A stretch of DNA of 64,000 bases, from positions 4,769,001 to 4,833,000 of the forward strand of contig NZ_CP080269.1 of NCBI RefSeq assembly GCF_019431355.1, read 5' to 3'. Positions 53,786 to 63,534 of this stretch are shown one piece after another. The position numbers and the translations under genes are program-made. Each line of letters opens with the position of its first letter. The stretch's first letter is position 1. Source of the stretch: Paenibacillus sp. R14(2021) (GTDB taxonomy: Bacteria; Bacillota; Bacilli; Paenibacillales; Paenibacillaceae). The notes beneath the pieces are model-generated. The model saw only the letters and a list, made by a program, of their open reading frames with translations. It had not been told where the DNA came from and ran no database searches.

Positions 53786-54355
53786 ATGGCCTGGAGTAAA
53801 TTGAAACAAAACTTGGAGAGTTTTCTTTGTCCTGCGTTATACGGAAGGGTCGAATACCGAGCCACCAGCTACCGGTATTTACTTGATAAATCAGGGATTT
53901 GTTATATTGCAGTAGATAAGAAGAATGTACTCAATATGAGTGATCCAACGAACGTAATCAGATGGTATCAGACGGAGCTGGAAATTAAGAATGATTCGGA
54001 TATCCAAGTTCCAATTAACAATGAGGAATTGGAAGCAGTCAGAATTGAGACCAAAGGCGCCGTTCCGGAGGAACGTCTGAAAGTCATTGCAAGAGGCAGA
54101 AAAATAGCAGTAGTTGCCAAGGAGCTTTTGTCGGCACAGTCTTCATTAAGTAAATCGAATTTTATCGTTGCAGCGACTAGGTTCTTATCCACGCCTATAG
54201 AGGAGAGCATCGAGAGCAATGATATTTTATTGAATATTCTAGCTCTGGTGGACAGGCGAGTGGGCAAGAAACGAATATTGAACATGGCCGAGAAGATGAA
54301 GTTGAAGCATCCGGCTGTGCAGTATTTTTACGAATTACGGCTTAGCACGGTATGA
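53786..54355 (+). CDS. SF0329 family protein
   Basis: A 189-residue protein of the SF0329 family (function unknown), recognised from its opening MAWSKLKQNLESFLCPALYG followed by RVEYRATSYRY and YIAVDKKNVLNM. The C-terminal half is helical (residues 110-189). The ATG at 53,786 lies 5 bases after GGAGGAG; an in-frame ATG four codons earlier would place the ribosome site inside the gene and is less likely. It is the first host-type gene right of the island and ends at a terminator. Confidence 0.75.
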   Translation: MAWSKLKQNLESFLCPALYGRVEYRATSYRYLLDKSGICYIAVDKKNVLNMSDPTNVIRWYQTELEIKNDSDIQVPINNEELEAVRIETKGAVPEERLKVIARGRKIAVVAKELLSAQSSLSKSNFIVAATRFLSTPIEESIESNDILLNILALVDRRVGKKRILNMAEKMKLKHPAVQYFYELRLSTV

Positions 54356-54406
54356 AATTAACTAATACGCGCAGCTGCCCAAGATAGAAAACAGTTCAGT
54401 GTAAAG

Positions 54407-54444
54407 AAGACGCCAGGTATCGGTATCGCCTGTGCGTCTTTTTT
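54407..54444 (+). terminator. Intrinsic terminator after SF0329-like gene
   Basis: AAGACGCCAGG (54,407-54,417) pairs with CCTGTGCGTCTT (54,429-54,440) with one bulge, followed by a T-run. No gene in the rest of the 54,356-54,577 gap. Confidence 0.8.
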
Positions 54445-54577
54445 ATGCGCTACTCCCCATGATTCACTACCCCAAGCGCATAGTTTAACGCTGTTCTTCT
54501 CAGACTAATACGGAATCATTTACCACACATACAGCATCTGCAATTGCAATCCAAATAATGAAGAGAGTGAACAATTA

Positions 54578-55384
54578 ATGACGGCATCAGACGAACGATC
54601 GACTTGCGAGCTTCCTGCGGAAGGAGCGGCATGGGACTTTCGGGTAGAGCCTTCTTCTCGCTGGGTACGGGTGAAATTCGGAGGAGAAACCATTGCGGAT
54701 AGCAAGCGCGTCGTCTTGGCCTTCGAGAAGGGAGCGCGCCCCGTCTATTACTTCCCCCAGGATGATGTCAACATGCAGCTGCTCATTCCGTCCCATGAGC
54801 AATATATCTGTTCCCATAAAGGAACGGCGAATTACTGGAGTATTCAGGCGGGCGGAAGCGTAGTGGACAACGCCGCTTGGAGCTACCGTACGCCAACACC
54901 TGGGGCCAAGGGGATCGAAGGGCTGCTATCCTTCTACTGGAACCGCTCGATCACTTGGTTCGAGGAAGAGCTGCAGGTGTTCGGCCATGCGCGCGATCCT
55001 TATGTGCGAGCCGATGCGATTCCGAGCTCTCGTCATGTGAAGGTGGTCGTCGGCGGCGAGGTTATTGCCGAGAGCAGCCAGACGGTAGTTGTTTTTGAAA
55101 CGGGCTTGGCGCCTCGCGTCTATCTCCCCAAGGAAGCGATACGGCAGGACGTGCTCGTCGCATCCAGCACGACTACGCGCTGCCCGTATAAAGGCCTTGC
55201 TTCGTATTGGTCCATTCAAATCGGGGACAAGCTGTACAAGGATGTCTTGTGGAGCTATGAGCATCCGATGGGAGCTGTTCGAGAAATTACCGGGTATGTG
55301 AGCTTTTACGGCGAGAAAGTGGATGCCTTGCTCGTGGATGGCGAGCCATGGCCGCAATCGCATAGCGAACGGCTTGTACGGTAA
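54578..55384 (+). CDS. Tandem DUF427 domain protein
   Basis: A 268-residue protein made of two DUF427 domains. Repeat 1 (about 20-130) has VRVKFGGETIADSKRVVLAF, PVYYFPQDDV, CSHKGTANYWSI and LLSFYWNRSITWFEE. Repeat 2 (about 145-255) has the equivalent VKVVVGGEVIAESSQTVVVF, PRVYLPKEAI, CPYKGLASYWSI and YVSFYGEKVDALLVDGE. These are the family's conserved aromatic and Cys-Pro-Tyr-Lys-Gly positions. The function is not established. It lies 49 bases before the ABC transporter operon and may be co-transcribed with it. Confidence 0.85.
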   Translation: MTASDERSTCELPAEGAAWDFRVEPSSRWVRVKFGGETIADSKRVVLAFEKGARPVYYFPQDDVNMQLLIPSHEQYICSHKGTANYWSIQAGGSVVDNAAWSYRTPTPGAKGIEGLLSFYWNRSITWFEEELQVFGHARDPYVRADAIPSSRHVKVVVGGEVIAESSQTVVVFETGLAPRVYLPKEAIRQDVLVASSTTTRCPYKGLASYWSIQIGDKLYKDVLWSYEHPMGAVREITGYVSFYGEKVDALLVDGEPWPQSHSERLVR

Positions 55385-55433
55385 GAACGGGAGAAGTACA
55401 GAAGAGGATGGTTGGAACGGAGGCTGGCATGGC

Positions 55434-56444
55434 ATGAGCATGCAGAGTGCAGTAGTGTTTAGAGCGGTAGATAAGAGCTTCGGATCTGGTTATGTGCTTC
55501 AGAACTTCGATCTGGATATCCCAGCAGGGAAGATCGTGACGCTGATCGGTCCTTCGGGCTCCGGCAAGACGACGATTCTGAAGATGATCAACCGATTGGT
55601 GGAGCCAAACGCAGGCACGATTGTTGTAAACGGAAGCGATGTAAGCAAAATAGATCCCGTCTTGCTCAGAAGAAGCATCGGCTACGTCATTCAGCAAATT
55701 GGCTTGTTCCCGCATATGACGATTGAAGATAACCTCACGGTCGTTCCGCGGCTGAAGGGACAGCGCAAGAAGAGCATGGCCGCTCTAACCGCGCAGCTGC
55801 TGGAATTGATCGGGCTTGATTACGGCGAATTTCGTCATCGTTACCCGCATGAGCTGAGCGGCGGCCAGCAGCAGCGCATCGGCGTGGCTCGCGCATTGGC
55901 GGCCGACCCGTCCATCGTGTTAATGGATGAGCCGTTCAGCGCGCTTGACCCTATTAGCAGGGTACAGCTGCAGAATGAGCTGATGAAGCTGAATCAGACG
56001 GTGAAGAAGACGATTGTTTTTGTCACGCACGATATTGAGGAAGCTTTGAAGATTGCCGATCAAATCGTGCTGCTGAAGAATGGCAAGCTGGTTCGATCCT
56101 GCACGCCGGATCAACTGGTCACGGAGCCTGCGGATGCTTTTGTCCGCGAGTTCGTCGGCGAGGAACGGTTCCGTGCCGCTGACTTGAAGAATGTCAGCCG
56201 GACGGCTGGGGACCTGATGCTCGCGGAGCAAGAGGACCATGCGGTACGGATGGAGCAAGCGCTGGCGGCAGGCGCTCCATCGATTGAGATGTCGATGCCG
56301 GGGACGGCGGTGTTCCGGCTGCTGATGGAGCATCCGGTTCTGCTGGTGCTAGGACCTGATCGGAGCTTCGTGGGCTTGATTACGAGAGACGATGTGTATC
56401 CGCTGCTCGCCGATCGTTTGCTGCAAGGTAGTGTGCTCGGATGA
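55434..56444 (+). CDS. Osmoprotectant ABC transporter ATP-binding protein (OpuCA-like)
   Basis: ATPase of a quaternary-amine (betaine/choline/carnitine) uptake system, 336 residues. Walker A GPSGSGKTTILK, Q-loop IGYVIQQIGLFPH, signature LSGGQQQRIGVARAL and Walker B VLMDEPFSALDP are intact. A single CBS-like domain occupies the C-terminus (about 285-336, VFRLLMEHPVLLVLGPDRSF), whereas OpuCA usually has two; CBS domains tune this family to ionic strength. The ATG at 55,434 follows GGAGG; the longer open frame upstream overlaps the DUF427 gene and is rejected. Its end overlaps the permease gene by 4 bases (ATGA). Confidence 0.9.
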   Translation: MSMQSAVVFRAVDKSFGSGYVLQNFDLDIPAGKIVTLIGPSGSGKTTILKMINRLVEPNAGTIVVNGSDVSKIDPVLLRRSIGYVIQQIGLFPHMTIEDNLTVVPRLKGQRKKSMAALTAQLLELIGLDYGEFRHRYPHELSGGQQQRIGVARALAADPSIVLMDEPFSALDPISRVQLQNELMKLNQTVKKTIVFVTHDIEEALKIADQIVLLKNGKLVRSCTPDQLVTEPADAFVREFVGEERFRAADLKNVSRTAGDLMLAEQEDHAVRMEQALAAGAPSIEMSMPGTAVFRLLMEHPVLLVLGPDRSFVGLITRDDVYPLLADRLLQGSVLG

Positions 56445-57082
56445 ATCGTCTTTGGCATACGTTCGTTACGGAATGGCCCTTCATTCTGAGCAAAGTGCAG
56501 GAGCATATCTACCTCTCCATCGTTGCTGTCGCGGCCGCGTGTGTGATCGCCATCCCGCTCGGTATCTACTTAACACGAAACAGTCGACTGGCCCAGCCGA
56601 TCTTGAACGTGGTATCCGTCATTCAGACCATTCCGAGTCTGGCGATGTTCGGCTTCATGATTCCATTGTTCGGCATCGGCACATTGCCCGCGATCGTTGC
56701 GCTTACCTTATATGCTCTCTTTCCGATTCTTCAGAATACGTATGTCGGGATCAACGAGGTGGACCCCGCGATCATCGAGGCTGGACGCGGGATGGGGATG
56801 ACGCGGTGGCAGCTCTTGCGAATGGTGCAATTGCCGGTGGCAAGCAGCTTCATCTTAGCGGGCGTTCGGATGGTTGCGGTGCAAACGATCAGCAGTGCTA
56901 CCATTGCTACGTACATAGCGGCAGGCGGGTTGGGAGATATTATCACGCATGGCATTGCGGCAATTGATACCGTAACGATTCTGGAAGGCGCAATACCCGT
57001 GTGTCTTCTTGTTATCGTGGTCAACCTGCTGCTGTTCGGACTGGGGAAGTTATGGATACCGGCAGGTCTTCGCAAACGATAA
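56441..57082 (+). CDS. Osmoprotectant ABC transporter permease (OpuCB-like)
   Basis: Membrane subunit of 213 residues with about five to six hydrophobic helices, the size of OpuCB/OpuCD. The cytoplasmic coupling loop with the EAA-type motif is NEVDPAIIEAGRGMGMTRWQ (near 103-122). Segments such as SVIQTIPSLAMFGFMIP and TISSATIATYIAAGGLGD are typical of the family. It is translated from an ATGA overlap with the ATPase gene. OpuC systems usually have two different permeases; only this one is encoded, so it probably forms a homodimer. Confidence 0.9.
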   Translation: MNRLWHTFVTEWPFILSKVQEHIYLSIVAVAAACVIAIPLGIYLTRNSRLAQPILNVVSVIQTIPSLAMFGFMIPLFGIGTLPAIVALTLYALFPILQNTYVGINEVDPAIIEAGRGMGMTRWQLLRMVQLPVASSFILAGVRMVAVQTISSATIATYIAAGGLGDIITHGIAAIDTVTILEGAIPVCLLVIVVNLLLFGLGKLWIPAGLRKR

Positions 57083-57119
57083 TACGTCTCGCAAGCGAGC
57101 TAAGAAAGGAATTCGCGTC

Positions 57120-58064
57120 ATGGTTGATTTCAATGATTTCAAGATCGAGCAGAAGGAAGCGGGCACCGAGCGCCCTATGTTCAGGCTTCGCATATTAACG
57201 GCAACAACGGTGATGCTAGCGCTGGCCCTTACAGCCTGCGGCAAGAGCAAAGAGGATACGCTTGTCGTGAGCAGCAAAGGCTTTGCGGAGCAGGATATTT
57301 TGGCTAGTGCCATGAAGCAGTTGGTCGAGCAGGATACGAACATCAAGGTCACGGTAAGAAACAATTTGAAAGACAATGTACTGTTCGAAGCGTTCACGAA
57401 AGGGGACGTGGATGCGTTCGTCGATTATACGGGCACGGTGCTGATTCAATATTTGAAGCAAGCGCCCATCTATGACGCCAAGAAGGTCTACGAAGAAGCA
57501 TCCAAGCAGCTGGAGGCGAAATATCACTGGACGCTGCTCAGCCCCATTGGCTTCAACGATTCGTACGCCATGGCGATCCGCCAGGAAGATGGCGAGAAGT
57601 ACGGCATCAATACGACATCGCAGCTGGCGGAGCAGTCGGATAAATTCGTCTTCGGCAGTCCGCAGGAATTTGTTGATCGTCCGGATGGCCTGCCCGCGGT
57701 TCAGAAAACGTACAACATGCACTTCAAAGAGATCAAAACCTTCGGCTTCCAGCTGGATTATATCGCACTGACCAAGAAGCAGGTGGATTCGATTGTCGTG
57801 TACACGACGGACGGAAGAATCCCCGTCAATAAAATCAAGGTGCTCGAGGATGACAAGCATCTGTTCGTTCCTTATGATGCGGTCCCGATGGTGAAAGACG
57901 AAGCGTTGAAGAAGCATCCTGAGCTGAAGGACGTCTTGAACAAACTCGCCGGCAAAATCAACGAGAAGCAAATGCAGGTGCTGAACAGTAAAGTGGTGAA
58001 TGAGCATCAGAATGCGGATGAGGTTGCCAAAGCGTGGCTGACGGAGCAGGGGCTGTTGAAATAA
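57120..58064 (+). CDS. Osmoprotectant-binding lipoprotein (OpuCC-like)
   Basis: Substrate-binding lipoprotein of the glycine betaine/choline/carnitine system, 314 residues. The hydrophobic segment ILTATTVMLALALTACG ends in lipobox LTAC (Cys about 40). The mature part has the family pattern TLVVSSKGFAEQDILA, DVDAFVDYTGTVL and GFNDSYAMAIRQE, consistent with a QAT-type periplasmic-binding fold. AAGAAAGGA places the start at ATG 57,120; a later ATG (57,177) would give a more standard signal peptide but has a poor ribosome site. Last gene of the transporter operon. Confidence 0.88.
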   Translation: MVDFNDFKIEQKEAGTERPMFRLRILTATTVMLALALTACGKSKEDTLVVSSKGFAEQDILASAMKQLVEQDTNIKVTVRNNLKDNVLFEAFTKGDVDAFVDYTGTVLIQYLKQAPIYDAKKVYEEASKQLEAKYHWTLLSPIGFNDSYAMAIRQEDGEKYGINTTSQLAEQSDKFVFGSPQEFVDRPDGLPAVQKTYNMHFKEIKTFGFQLDYIALTKKQVDSIVVYTTDGRIPVNKIKVLEDDKHLFVPYDAVPMVKDEALKKHPELKDVLNKLAGKINEKQMQVLNSKVVNEHQNADEVAKAWLTEQGLLK

Positions 58065-58095
58065 TCCAGTCTCCATCTCGGCCAGAGTTTGGTCG

Positions 58096-58124
58096 TTGAC
58101 AGGGAATAAATCGCCTGATACGAT
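58096..58124 (+). promoter_or_regulatory. SigA-type promoter ahead of the hairpin and LuxR-type gene
   Basis: TTGACA (58,096-58,101) and TACGAT (58,119-58,124) are 17 bases apart. Transcription from here would cross the hairpin at 58,179-58,207 before reaching the regulator gene. Confidence 0.55.
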
Positions 58125-58178
58125 AGTGGCAACAACAACTGAATAGCCACATAATCCCAATAAATGGATTACACCATG

Positions 58179-58211
58179 AACCAGCGGAAGCTTATCTTCC
58201 GCTGGTTTTTT
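58179..58211 (+). terminator. Strong intrinsic terminator between transporter operon and LuxR-type gene
   Basis: AACCAGCGGAAG (58,179-58,190) pairs perfectly with CTTCCGCTGGTT (58,196-58,207), with a T-run. It ends the transporter transcript and may act as a leader attenuator for the next gene. Confidence 0.88.
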
Positions 58212-58235
58212 ATGCGGGAAGGGAGAACTGCATAC

Positions 58236-60269
58236 ATGTTGAGCGAAGATCGACTTCACAGCGTAGGCAGCGAGATGGAACAGCAGTTTTTCGTAGGGCG
58301 GGATGAAGAACTCCGGTTATTTCGGGGACTCTTGGACTTGGATAACGCACGCAAAGGTATCCTTAATGTCTACGGAACCGGCGGTGTCGGCAAAAGTTAC
58401 TTGCTCGATGAGTTCAGGCGGCTTTCCGTAAATGCGAATCGAAAGTTCATTTTACTGGATTGCCGCGTTTTCCCCGGTATTCCTCTTGATTTTTGCAGGC
58501 ATCTGCTGCGCGTGCTTCAATACCCACTGCAAAGATTGGAGAAAACAATGGATAGTAGTGAGCAAACGGAGATCTGTCTCGACGTGATTCGAGAGAAGGC
58601 GTTGAGAGAAAAAATCGTTCTTGCACTGGATACGTTCGAAGCGATCGGAGAAATGGAATATTGGCTGCGCGAGGTATTTCTGCCTCAGCTGCCTATTGAT
58701 GTCCTTGTCGTTATATCCGGCAGATTCCCGCTGCAGGGATCTTGGCTTGCTTCACCGTTATGGCGGCATAAGGTTCACCGGATGTTACTTGCTGAACTGG
58801 ATTTAAATGCGGTCAAACGATATTTGGAGCACGCTGGGGTTATGCAAGATCAGCAAATCCATCATATTTGGACGAAAACAAAAGGCCATCCCTTAACGTT
58901 ATCGCTGATCGTTTCGACTACGCTGGTCGGAACGATGCAAAAATTTCTAGATGAGAACGAAGTTTTTTCGTACGTCGTCGACACGTGGCTCAAGGAGGTT
59001 CCCGATCCCGAAATGAGGGAATTGGTGGAGACTGCGTCCGTCTTGCGTCAATTTAATCAGGAATTGCTCAGCCGCGTGTTGGACAAAGAAGTAACAACTA
59101 CGCAGTTTCTTAAGTTGACGGGATATTCTTTCGTTCAACGGGTAGAACGCGGTTGGCTGCTTCATGATTTGCTTCGCGACGCCATCGGATTGGAGCTGCG
59201 CCTTCGCAGGCCAGAATTCCATAATCGGCTGTGGAAACGCTGCGTTTTATACTACTGCAATAAAATGAAACTTTCAGCGAAAAGAAAATCCGCAGCCTGG
59301 GAAAACGGTGAATTTCTATATTACATTGGCAATCAGTTCGTTCAGTTTTTGCTGTATCGCCAATCGATCTGTTTCAGTGTGGAACCGCTTCATCCATCCA
59401 ACTGGTCGGAAGCCGAGCGGTACATCGAACAACGCAGACTTACTGCGAAGGATTCGCCCTTTGTCTTTACAAACCGAGAGACGAACGAGAGCGTCGAGTT
59501 CCTCCTAACAGCTAATGAAAGTCTCAATATATTGAATCAAATTCGATTGAAAGAGCTGTACGACCTGGATCCGACGTGCGTGAAGTTAATTCGAAACGCC
59601 GAAGGAAAAGTATACGGCATGATGGAGATTATTCCGATCAATGAAGCCACAATGGACTATTTAATAGCGAGGCCCCTCTCTTCCTCCTATTTTCGCCATC
59701 TGTCCGAATCCGCAAGAAAAGAGCTGATGGTACCAGGCCATACGAAAGCCGGTTATTTTGCGAAAATACTCGACGTTTACGACTTCGCCGACCCCTCCAT
59801 GATGCAAGCTTCTTTGTTTACCTTAATTACCTATATCTTGACCGCGGGATACGTGGTGGCGGCCCCGACCGAAAATCCGATTTCTAACGCGATTTGCACG
59901 AGCTTGGGGCTGGAGAAAGCCAAGGACGTCGTCCATTACGATTACGACGGGGTGACGCCGACCTCCTATTACGTGATGGATACGAGAGGCAAAAACATCC
60001 ATCGCTATTTGAATAAAATGATCGCTTCTTTCGGTCTGTCCGAAGACGGGGATGAAGAGGACGAACGGTTGCAGGATTTGACCAGCCGGGAAAAAGAAGT
60101 CGTTGTGCAAATCATGAAAGGCAAAACGAACATCGAGATTGCGGGGGAGCTTTATCTCAGCGAGGCTACCGTTAAGAAGCATATCGGGAATATTTTCAGA
60201 AAGCTTGATGTCAATAACCGAGTACAGCTGATCAATAAATGCACCGAACGAAATACAACTTTCGGATAA
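58236..60269 (+). CDS. LuxR-type regulator with N-terminal ATPase domain
   Basis: A 677-residue cytoplasmic regulator. The N-terminal NTPase domain has FFVGRDEELRLFRGLL (about 16-31), Walker A YGTGGVGKSYLLDEF (about 46-60) and a Walker B-like KIVLALDTFEAIGE (near 128), typical of STAND/MalT-like regulators. A middle region (about 350-600) is unassigned and resembles a ligand domain. The C-terminal LuxR helix-turn-helix is LTSREKEVVVQIMKGKTNIE followed by LSEATVKKHIGNIFRKLDV (about 612-665). GGGAGAA places the start at 58,236; earlier in-frame ATGs overlap the hairpin. It is 75 bases upstream of the large unknown gene, its likely target. Confidence 0.85.
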   Translation: MLSEDRLHSVGSEMEQQFFVGRDEELRLFRGLLDLDNARKGILNVYGTGGVGKSYLLDEFRRLSVNANRKFILLDCRVFPGIPLDFCRHLLRVLQYPLQRLEKTMDSSEQTEICLDVIREKALREKIVLALDTFEAIGEMEYWLREVFLPQLPIDVLVVISGRFPLQGSWLASPLWRHKVHRMLLAELDLNAVKRYLEHAGVMQDQQIHHIWTKTKGHPLTLSLIVSTTLVGTMQKFLDENEVFSYVVDTWLKEVPDPEMRELVETASVLRQFNQELLSRVLDKEVTTTQFLKLTGYSFVQRVERGWLLHDLLRDAIGLELRLRRPEFHNRLWKRCVLYYCNKMKLSAKRKSAAWENGEFLYYIGNQFVQFLLYRQSICFSVEPLHPSNWSEAERYIEQRRLTAKDSPFVFTNRETNESVEFLLTANESLNILNQIRLKELYDLDPTCVKLIRNAEGKVYGMMEIIPINEATMDYLIARPLSSSYFRHLSESARKELMVPGHTKAGYFAKILDVYDFADPSMMQASLFTLITYILTAGYVVAAPTENPISNAICTSLGLEKAKDVVHYDYDGVTPTSYYVMDTRGKNIHRYLNKMIASFGLSEDGDEEDERLQDLTSREKEVVVQIMKGKTNIEIAGELYLSEATVKKHIGNIFRKLDVNNRVQLINKCTERNTTFG

Positions 60270-60344
60270 TATCCGGTGATATATTCCTGTGGTACCCTAT
60301 AGGCATTGAAGCACTTAAATGAATCGATGGATGGGTGAGCTGCC

Positions 60345-63300
60345 ATGTCCGAAGATCGCTTTCAGTTGAGCGTATTACGTAAGGAAGATTTTCTGAATCT
60401 GACCTTTGAGTTGATAAATGTACGGGCGGAAGGAGCGCCGCATCGCTTGACGAGAATCATTCCAGGCGAGGCTGCGCTTCTCATCGTACATTTCCCCCCG
60501 CAGCATGTGGCCGAACAAGCGTTTATTCAAAACAAAGCGGGAAGCTTATTTGCCGGCCCTCCCCCCGTGATGGCATTATTGGCCGGTCCGAGCCGACTGG
60601 TATTCAAGCTCCACGATGATCGGAATGAATGGCCGCTCACCATGGATACGCTGATGGACTGGCAGGCTTATGAGCCTGTCTTATCGGCTAATGCATTACC
60701 GTTCGAAGCAACATCGGGCCCAGGCATCAAGAAACCGGTTCCCCTGGAAACCGCGCTTGAAGTCCCGACGGGGTTGTATTTGTCCCCGGATCGGTTTGGC
60801 ACCTGGTACCATTCCATACAGCCAGTCGGATCCGAGGGGCGCTTCGAACTGTGGCATACCCGCTTGGGAGCAGCCCGGCCGAAGGAGCCCGGGGCAGATA
60901 CGAAAGATACGAATGATACACCTGTCTATTCCCGGGTTATCGGCACGACAGATGTGCAGTTCCCGTTCAAGACCTCCCTAAACGCAGGAGGCAATGATAC
61001 GCTCACCGATATTGCCCGCTTATCCTCCGACTTTTCAATGCCGCGAATGCCTGGTACCAATGGTTTACCGAATTGGCTGCAACGGCCAATCGATAGGCTT
61101 ATAATTCGAAATTGGCAGAAACGTCTTGCCGACAAAGGGCTCCCGCTCAAATACGTGCCGAGTCCCGTGCGTGTCAGACGTCTTATGCTTTCATCAGCAG
61201 GTGCATGGGCGAACCTCGAGAGCGCTTGGGATTATCCTACAATAATAAAGGGCGTCAACGATGGCTTGGGTTACGATCCGCTGTCCCTTGAGCAATGGCA
61301 GCATATCGCCGCGCAAGGAAGAGATCAATACGTGAAGACCGTTAGAAAAGGATACCTTTGCGATACGGGTCATCGCGTCTCTATAGTCACCATTACCCGG
61401 CGCGAATTTCAGCCCTATCAAATTCGAACCGAACATACGCAAGACGGTAACATCGGTATTTTTGGTTCGATCGCATACTTGCGGCAATACGAGTACATCG
61501 AAGTGCAAGAGCCGATTAAGGATTACACGCCTTTGGCGTGGGCCTATGCGCATAATGGCCGAGAAATGCCTTTCAAAACCATCCGCATCACGACCCGTGC
61601 AACGCCGATGCTCGATCCGCACCCCGAAGGCCTCTTCTGGCCGATGGTTGGCGGGAAGCCGTTTCTCTTCCAGATGGTCGCGGAAGATGCGGAAGGGAAA
61701 ACGGTTCATATGGAGCGCCCGCTTCTATTTGTCCCCTTGACGGTCCAACAAAGAACGATCAGTCGCTTTCCCTTTTTTCGAGTGATTGTCAAAGATACGT
61801 TCATCGATTGGCACGATGTGAAGCTAGAATATGAGAAATCGCACTATCTGGACTATAAAACCGTACCGCTGCATGCGCAATCCGTAGCTTTCGCCGAGAC
61901 AACGACTGAAGGAAAGGGCAAGACTTCGTTATCGGCGGAAAACATAACGTTTACGATGCAACTCGTTGACGATGCCGGCAAGCTGGGGAAATTGACCAAC
62001 GGTCAGCCGCCGTTTTTACCGGAAGTAACGGCTGCGAGTGTCCGTATACCGTCGGTTGAACGTCTCTTGGGCAGATCTCTGCCCGTAGATATCAAATTGG
62101 CCGAGGATTACTTGACTGGTGGCATGGATCCGCAAAATAACCGAGGCGAGCTATTTGCGGAGCTCCCGACAAGCCTTGCCCTGCCTATTCCACCGGAGTT
62201 GACAGGAGGGTTGGTTAAGCCGGATATGTCCATCGCGGGGCTTTCCCGATTGCTTGGTCCCGTCGATAAACTGGATCAATTCCGTAACAATAAACTGGAC
62301 ACGAGCATGTTTGACAAAGCCAGCTTCCTAGGCGGCATTACGTTGAAGGATATTCTGATCGAGGCAGGAAGTTTGGATCTTGATCACTTTGAGCACGCAG
62401 ACTTGCCTGTAGAGGATTTGCTTGCCAAACTCGACAAGCCCAGCTTCAAGTTGAAAATTCCGCTGCTGACCAGCCGCGAGATCTATCCGCCTGGCGTAGA
62501 TCCGAAGAAGCCGACGGCTCCTCCGATTGCCGTCGAAACGCGGTTCTTGTGGAAGCCGGATATCAGAGATCATACCATCGGGCCGTTTCAGTTCCAACCA
62601 GAAGCCGCATTAGGCCAACTGATTCTCCGTACGATCCTCGTGACGCCTTTAAATGGCGATCCGTTAACGTTCGAGGTATACGGACAATTGAAGAAATTTA
62701 AATTGGCGTTTGCCAATGCGCTCAACCTGGACTTCGAATCGCTCAGCTTCCGCAGCGTGGATGGCAAGAAGGCGGACGTCAGCGTGGAAGGGCTGGCGTT
62801 AACATTCACGGGTCCGCTGAAATTCGTCGATACGCTTAAGAACATTATTCCATCTAACGGTTTCAGCGACCCTCCGTTCTTGGACGTAACGGCTTCGGGG
62901 ATCCGAGCCGGATACACGCTTAGTGTGCCGACCGTCAACGTAGGCATCTTCAGTTTACAAAACCTGAGCTTGGGTGCGGCTCTAACGCTGCCTTTTGTCA
63001 ATCAACCTGCGGGCATCCGCTTCAACATCTCTGAACGGGAAAAACCCTTCTTGGTCACGGTCGGTCTATTTGGCGGCAGCGGATTCTTCGCCTTGTCGCT
63101 TAACGCGCATGGAATCGAACAGATTGAAGCTGCTATCGAGTTCGGAGGAAATGTCAGCTTGGACCTTGGCGTGGCAAGCGGCGGCATCTCCGTCATGGCG
63201 GGCATCTACTTCGGCATGGACAAAGACAACGTCATGCTTACGGGATATTTAAGATGCGGAGGGTACCTCAGCGTACTTGGCCTGATCTCTCTTTCGGTCG

Positions 63301-63515
63301 AGTTTTATTTGGGATTCTCGTACCTCGATAAGGGCAACGAAAAAGGAGAAGTATGGGGGCAAGCCACCGTAACCGTCTGTATCGATATCGCCTTTTTCAG
63401 TAAAAGCGTCGAGTTGAAGGTGGAACGAAGGTTCGCCGGCGCAGCGGGAGACCCTACGTTCGGCCAGCTTGTCTCTCCAAGCGAATGGGAGAATTATTGC
63501 GAAGCATTTGCCTGA
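60345..63515 (+). CDS. Large unknown protein, 1,056 residues
   Basis: Unrecognised large protein without signal peptide. The N-terminal 400 residues are rich in Pro and aromatic residues; the middle (about 540-760) has repeats of acidic helices and PPELTGG-like loops. The C-terminal 180 residues form alternating hydrophobic/polar strands rich in Gly (VGLFGGSGFFALSLNAHGIE, then GGNVSLDLGVASGGISVMAG), reminiscent of a beta-barrel or lipid-facing sheet. It ends NYCEAFA just before the next co-directional gene. The LuxR-type regulator immediately upstream suggests inducible expression. No enzymatic motif is visible. Confidence 0.75.
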   Translation: MSEDRFQLSVLRKEDFLNLTFELINVRAEGAPHRLTRIIPGEAALLIVHFPPQHVAEQAFIQNKAGSLFAGPPPVMALLAGPSRLVFKLHDDRNEWPLTMDTLMDWQAYEPVLSANALPFEATSGPGIKKPVPLETALEVPTGLYLSPDRFGTWYHSIQPVGSEGRFELWHTRLGAARPKEPGADTKDTNDTPVYSRVIGTTDVQFPFKTSLNAGGNDTLTDIARLSSDFSMPRMPGTNGLPNWLQRPIDRLIIRNWQKRLADKGLPLKYVPSPVRVRRLMLSSAGAWANLESAWDYPTIIKGVNDGLGYDPLSLEQWQHIAAQGRDQYVKTVRKGYLCDTGHRVSIVTITRREFQPYQIRTEHTQDGNIGIFGSIAYLRQYEYIEVQEPIKDYTPLAWAYAHNGREMPFKTIRITTRATPMLDPHPEGLFWPMVGGKPFLFQMVAEDAEGKTVHMERPLLFVPLTVQQRTISRFPFFRVIVKDTFIDWHDVKLEYEKSHYLDYKTVPLHAQSVAFAETTTEGKGKTSLSAENITFTMQLVDDAGKLGKLTNGQPPFLPEVTAASVRIPSVERLLGRSLPVDIKLAEDYLTGGMDPQNNRGELFAELPTSLALPIPPELTGGLVKPDMSIAGLSRLLGPVDKLDQFRNNKLDTSMFDKASFLGGITLKDILIEAGSLDLDHFEHADLPVEDLLAKLDKPSFKLKIPLLTSREIYPPGVDPKKPTAPPIAVETRFLWKPDIRDHTIGPFQFQPEAALGQLILRTILVTPLNGDPLTFEVYGQLKKFKLAFANALNLDFESLSFRSVDGKKADVSVEGLALTFTGPLKFVDTLKNIIPSNGFSDPPFLDVTASGIRAGYTLSVPTVNVGIFSLQNLSLGAALTLPFVNQPAGIRFNISEREKPFLVTVGLFGGSGFFALSLNAHGIEQIEAAIEFGGNVSLDLGVASGGISVMAGIYFGMDKDNVMLTGYLRCGGYLSVLGLISLSVEFYLGFSYLDKGNEKGEVWGQATVTVCIDIAFFSKSVELKVERRFAGAAGDPTFGQLVSPSEWENYCEAFA

Positions 63516-63534
63516 ACGAGTAAGAAAGGAGCTT

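Noticed and set aside
57216-58259. Long minus-strand frame opposite the binding-lipoprotein gene
   Set aside because: It mirrors the codon pattern of the clearly real transporter gene and has no start signal.
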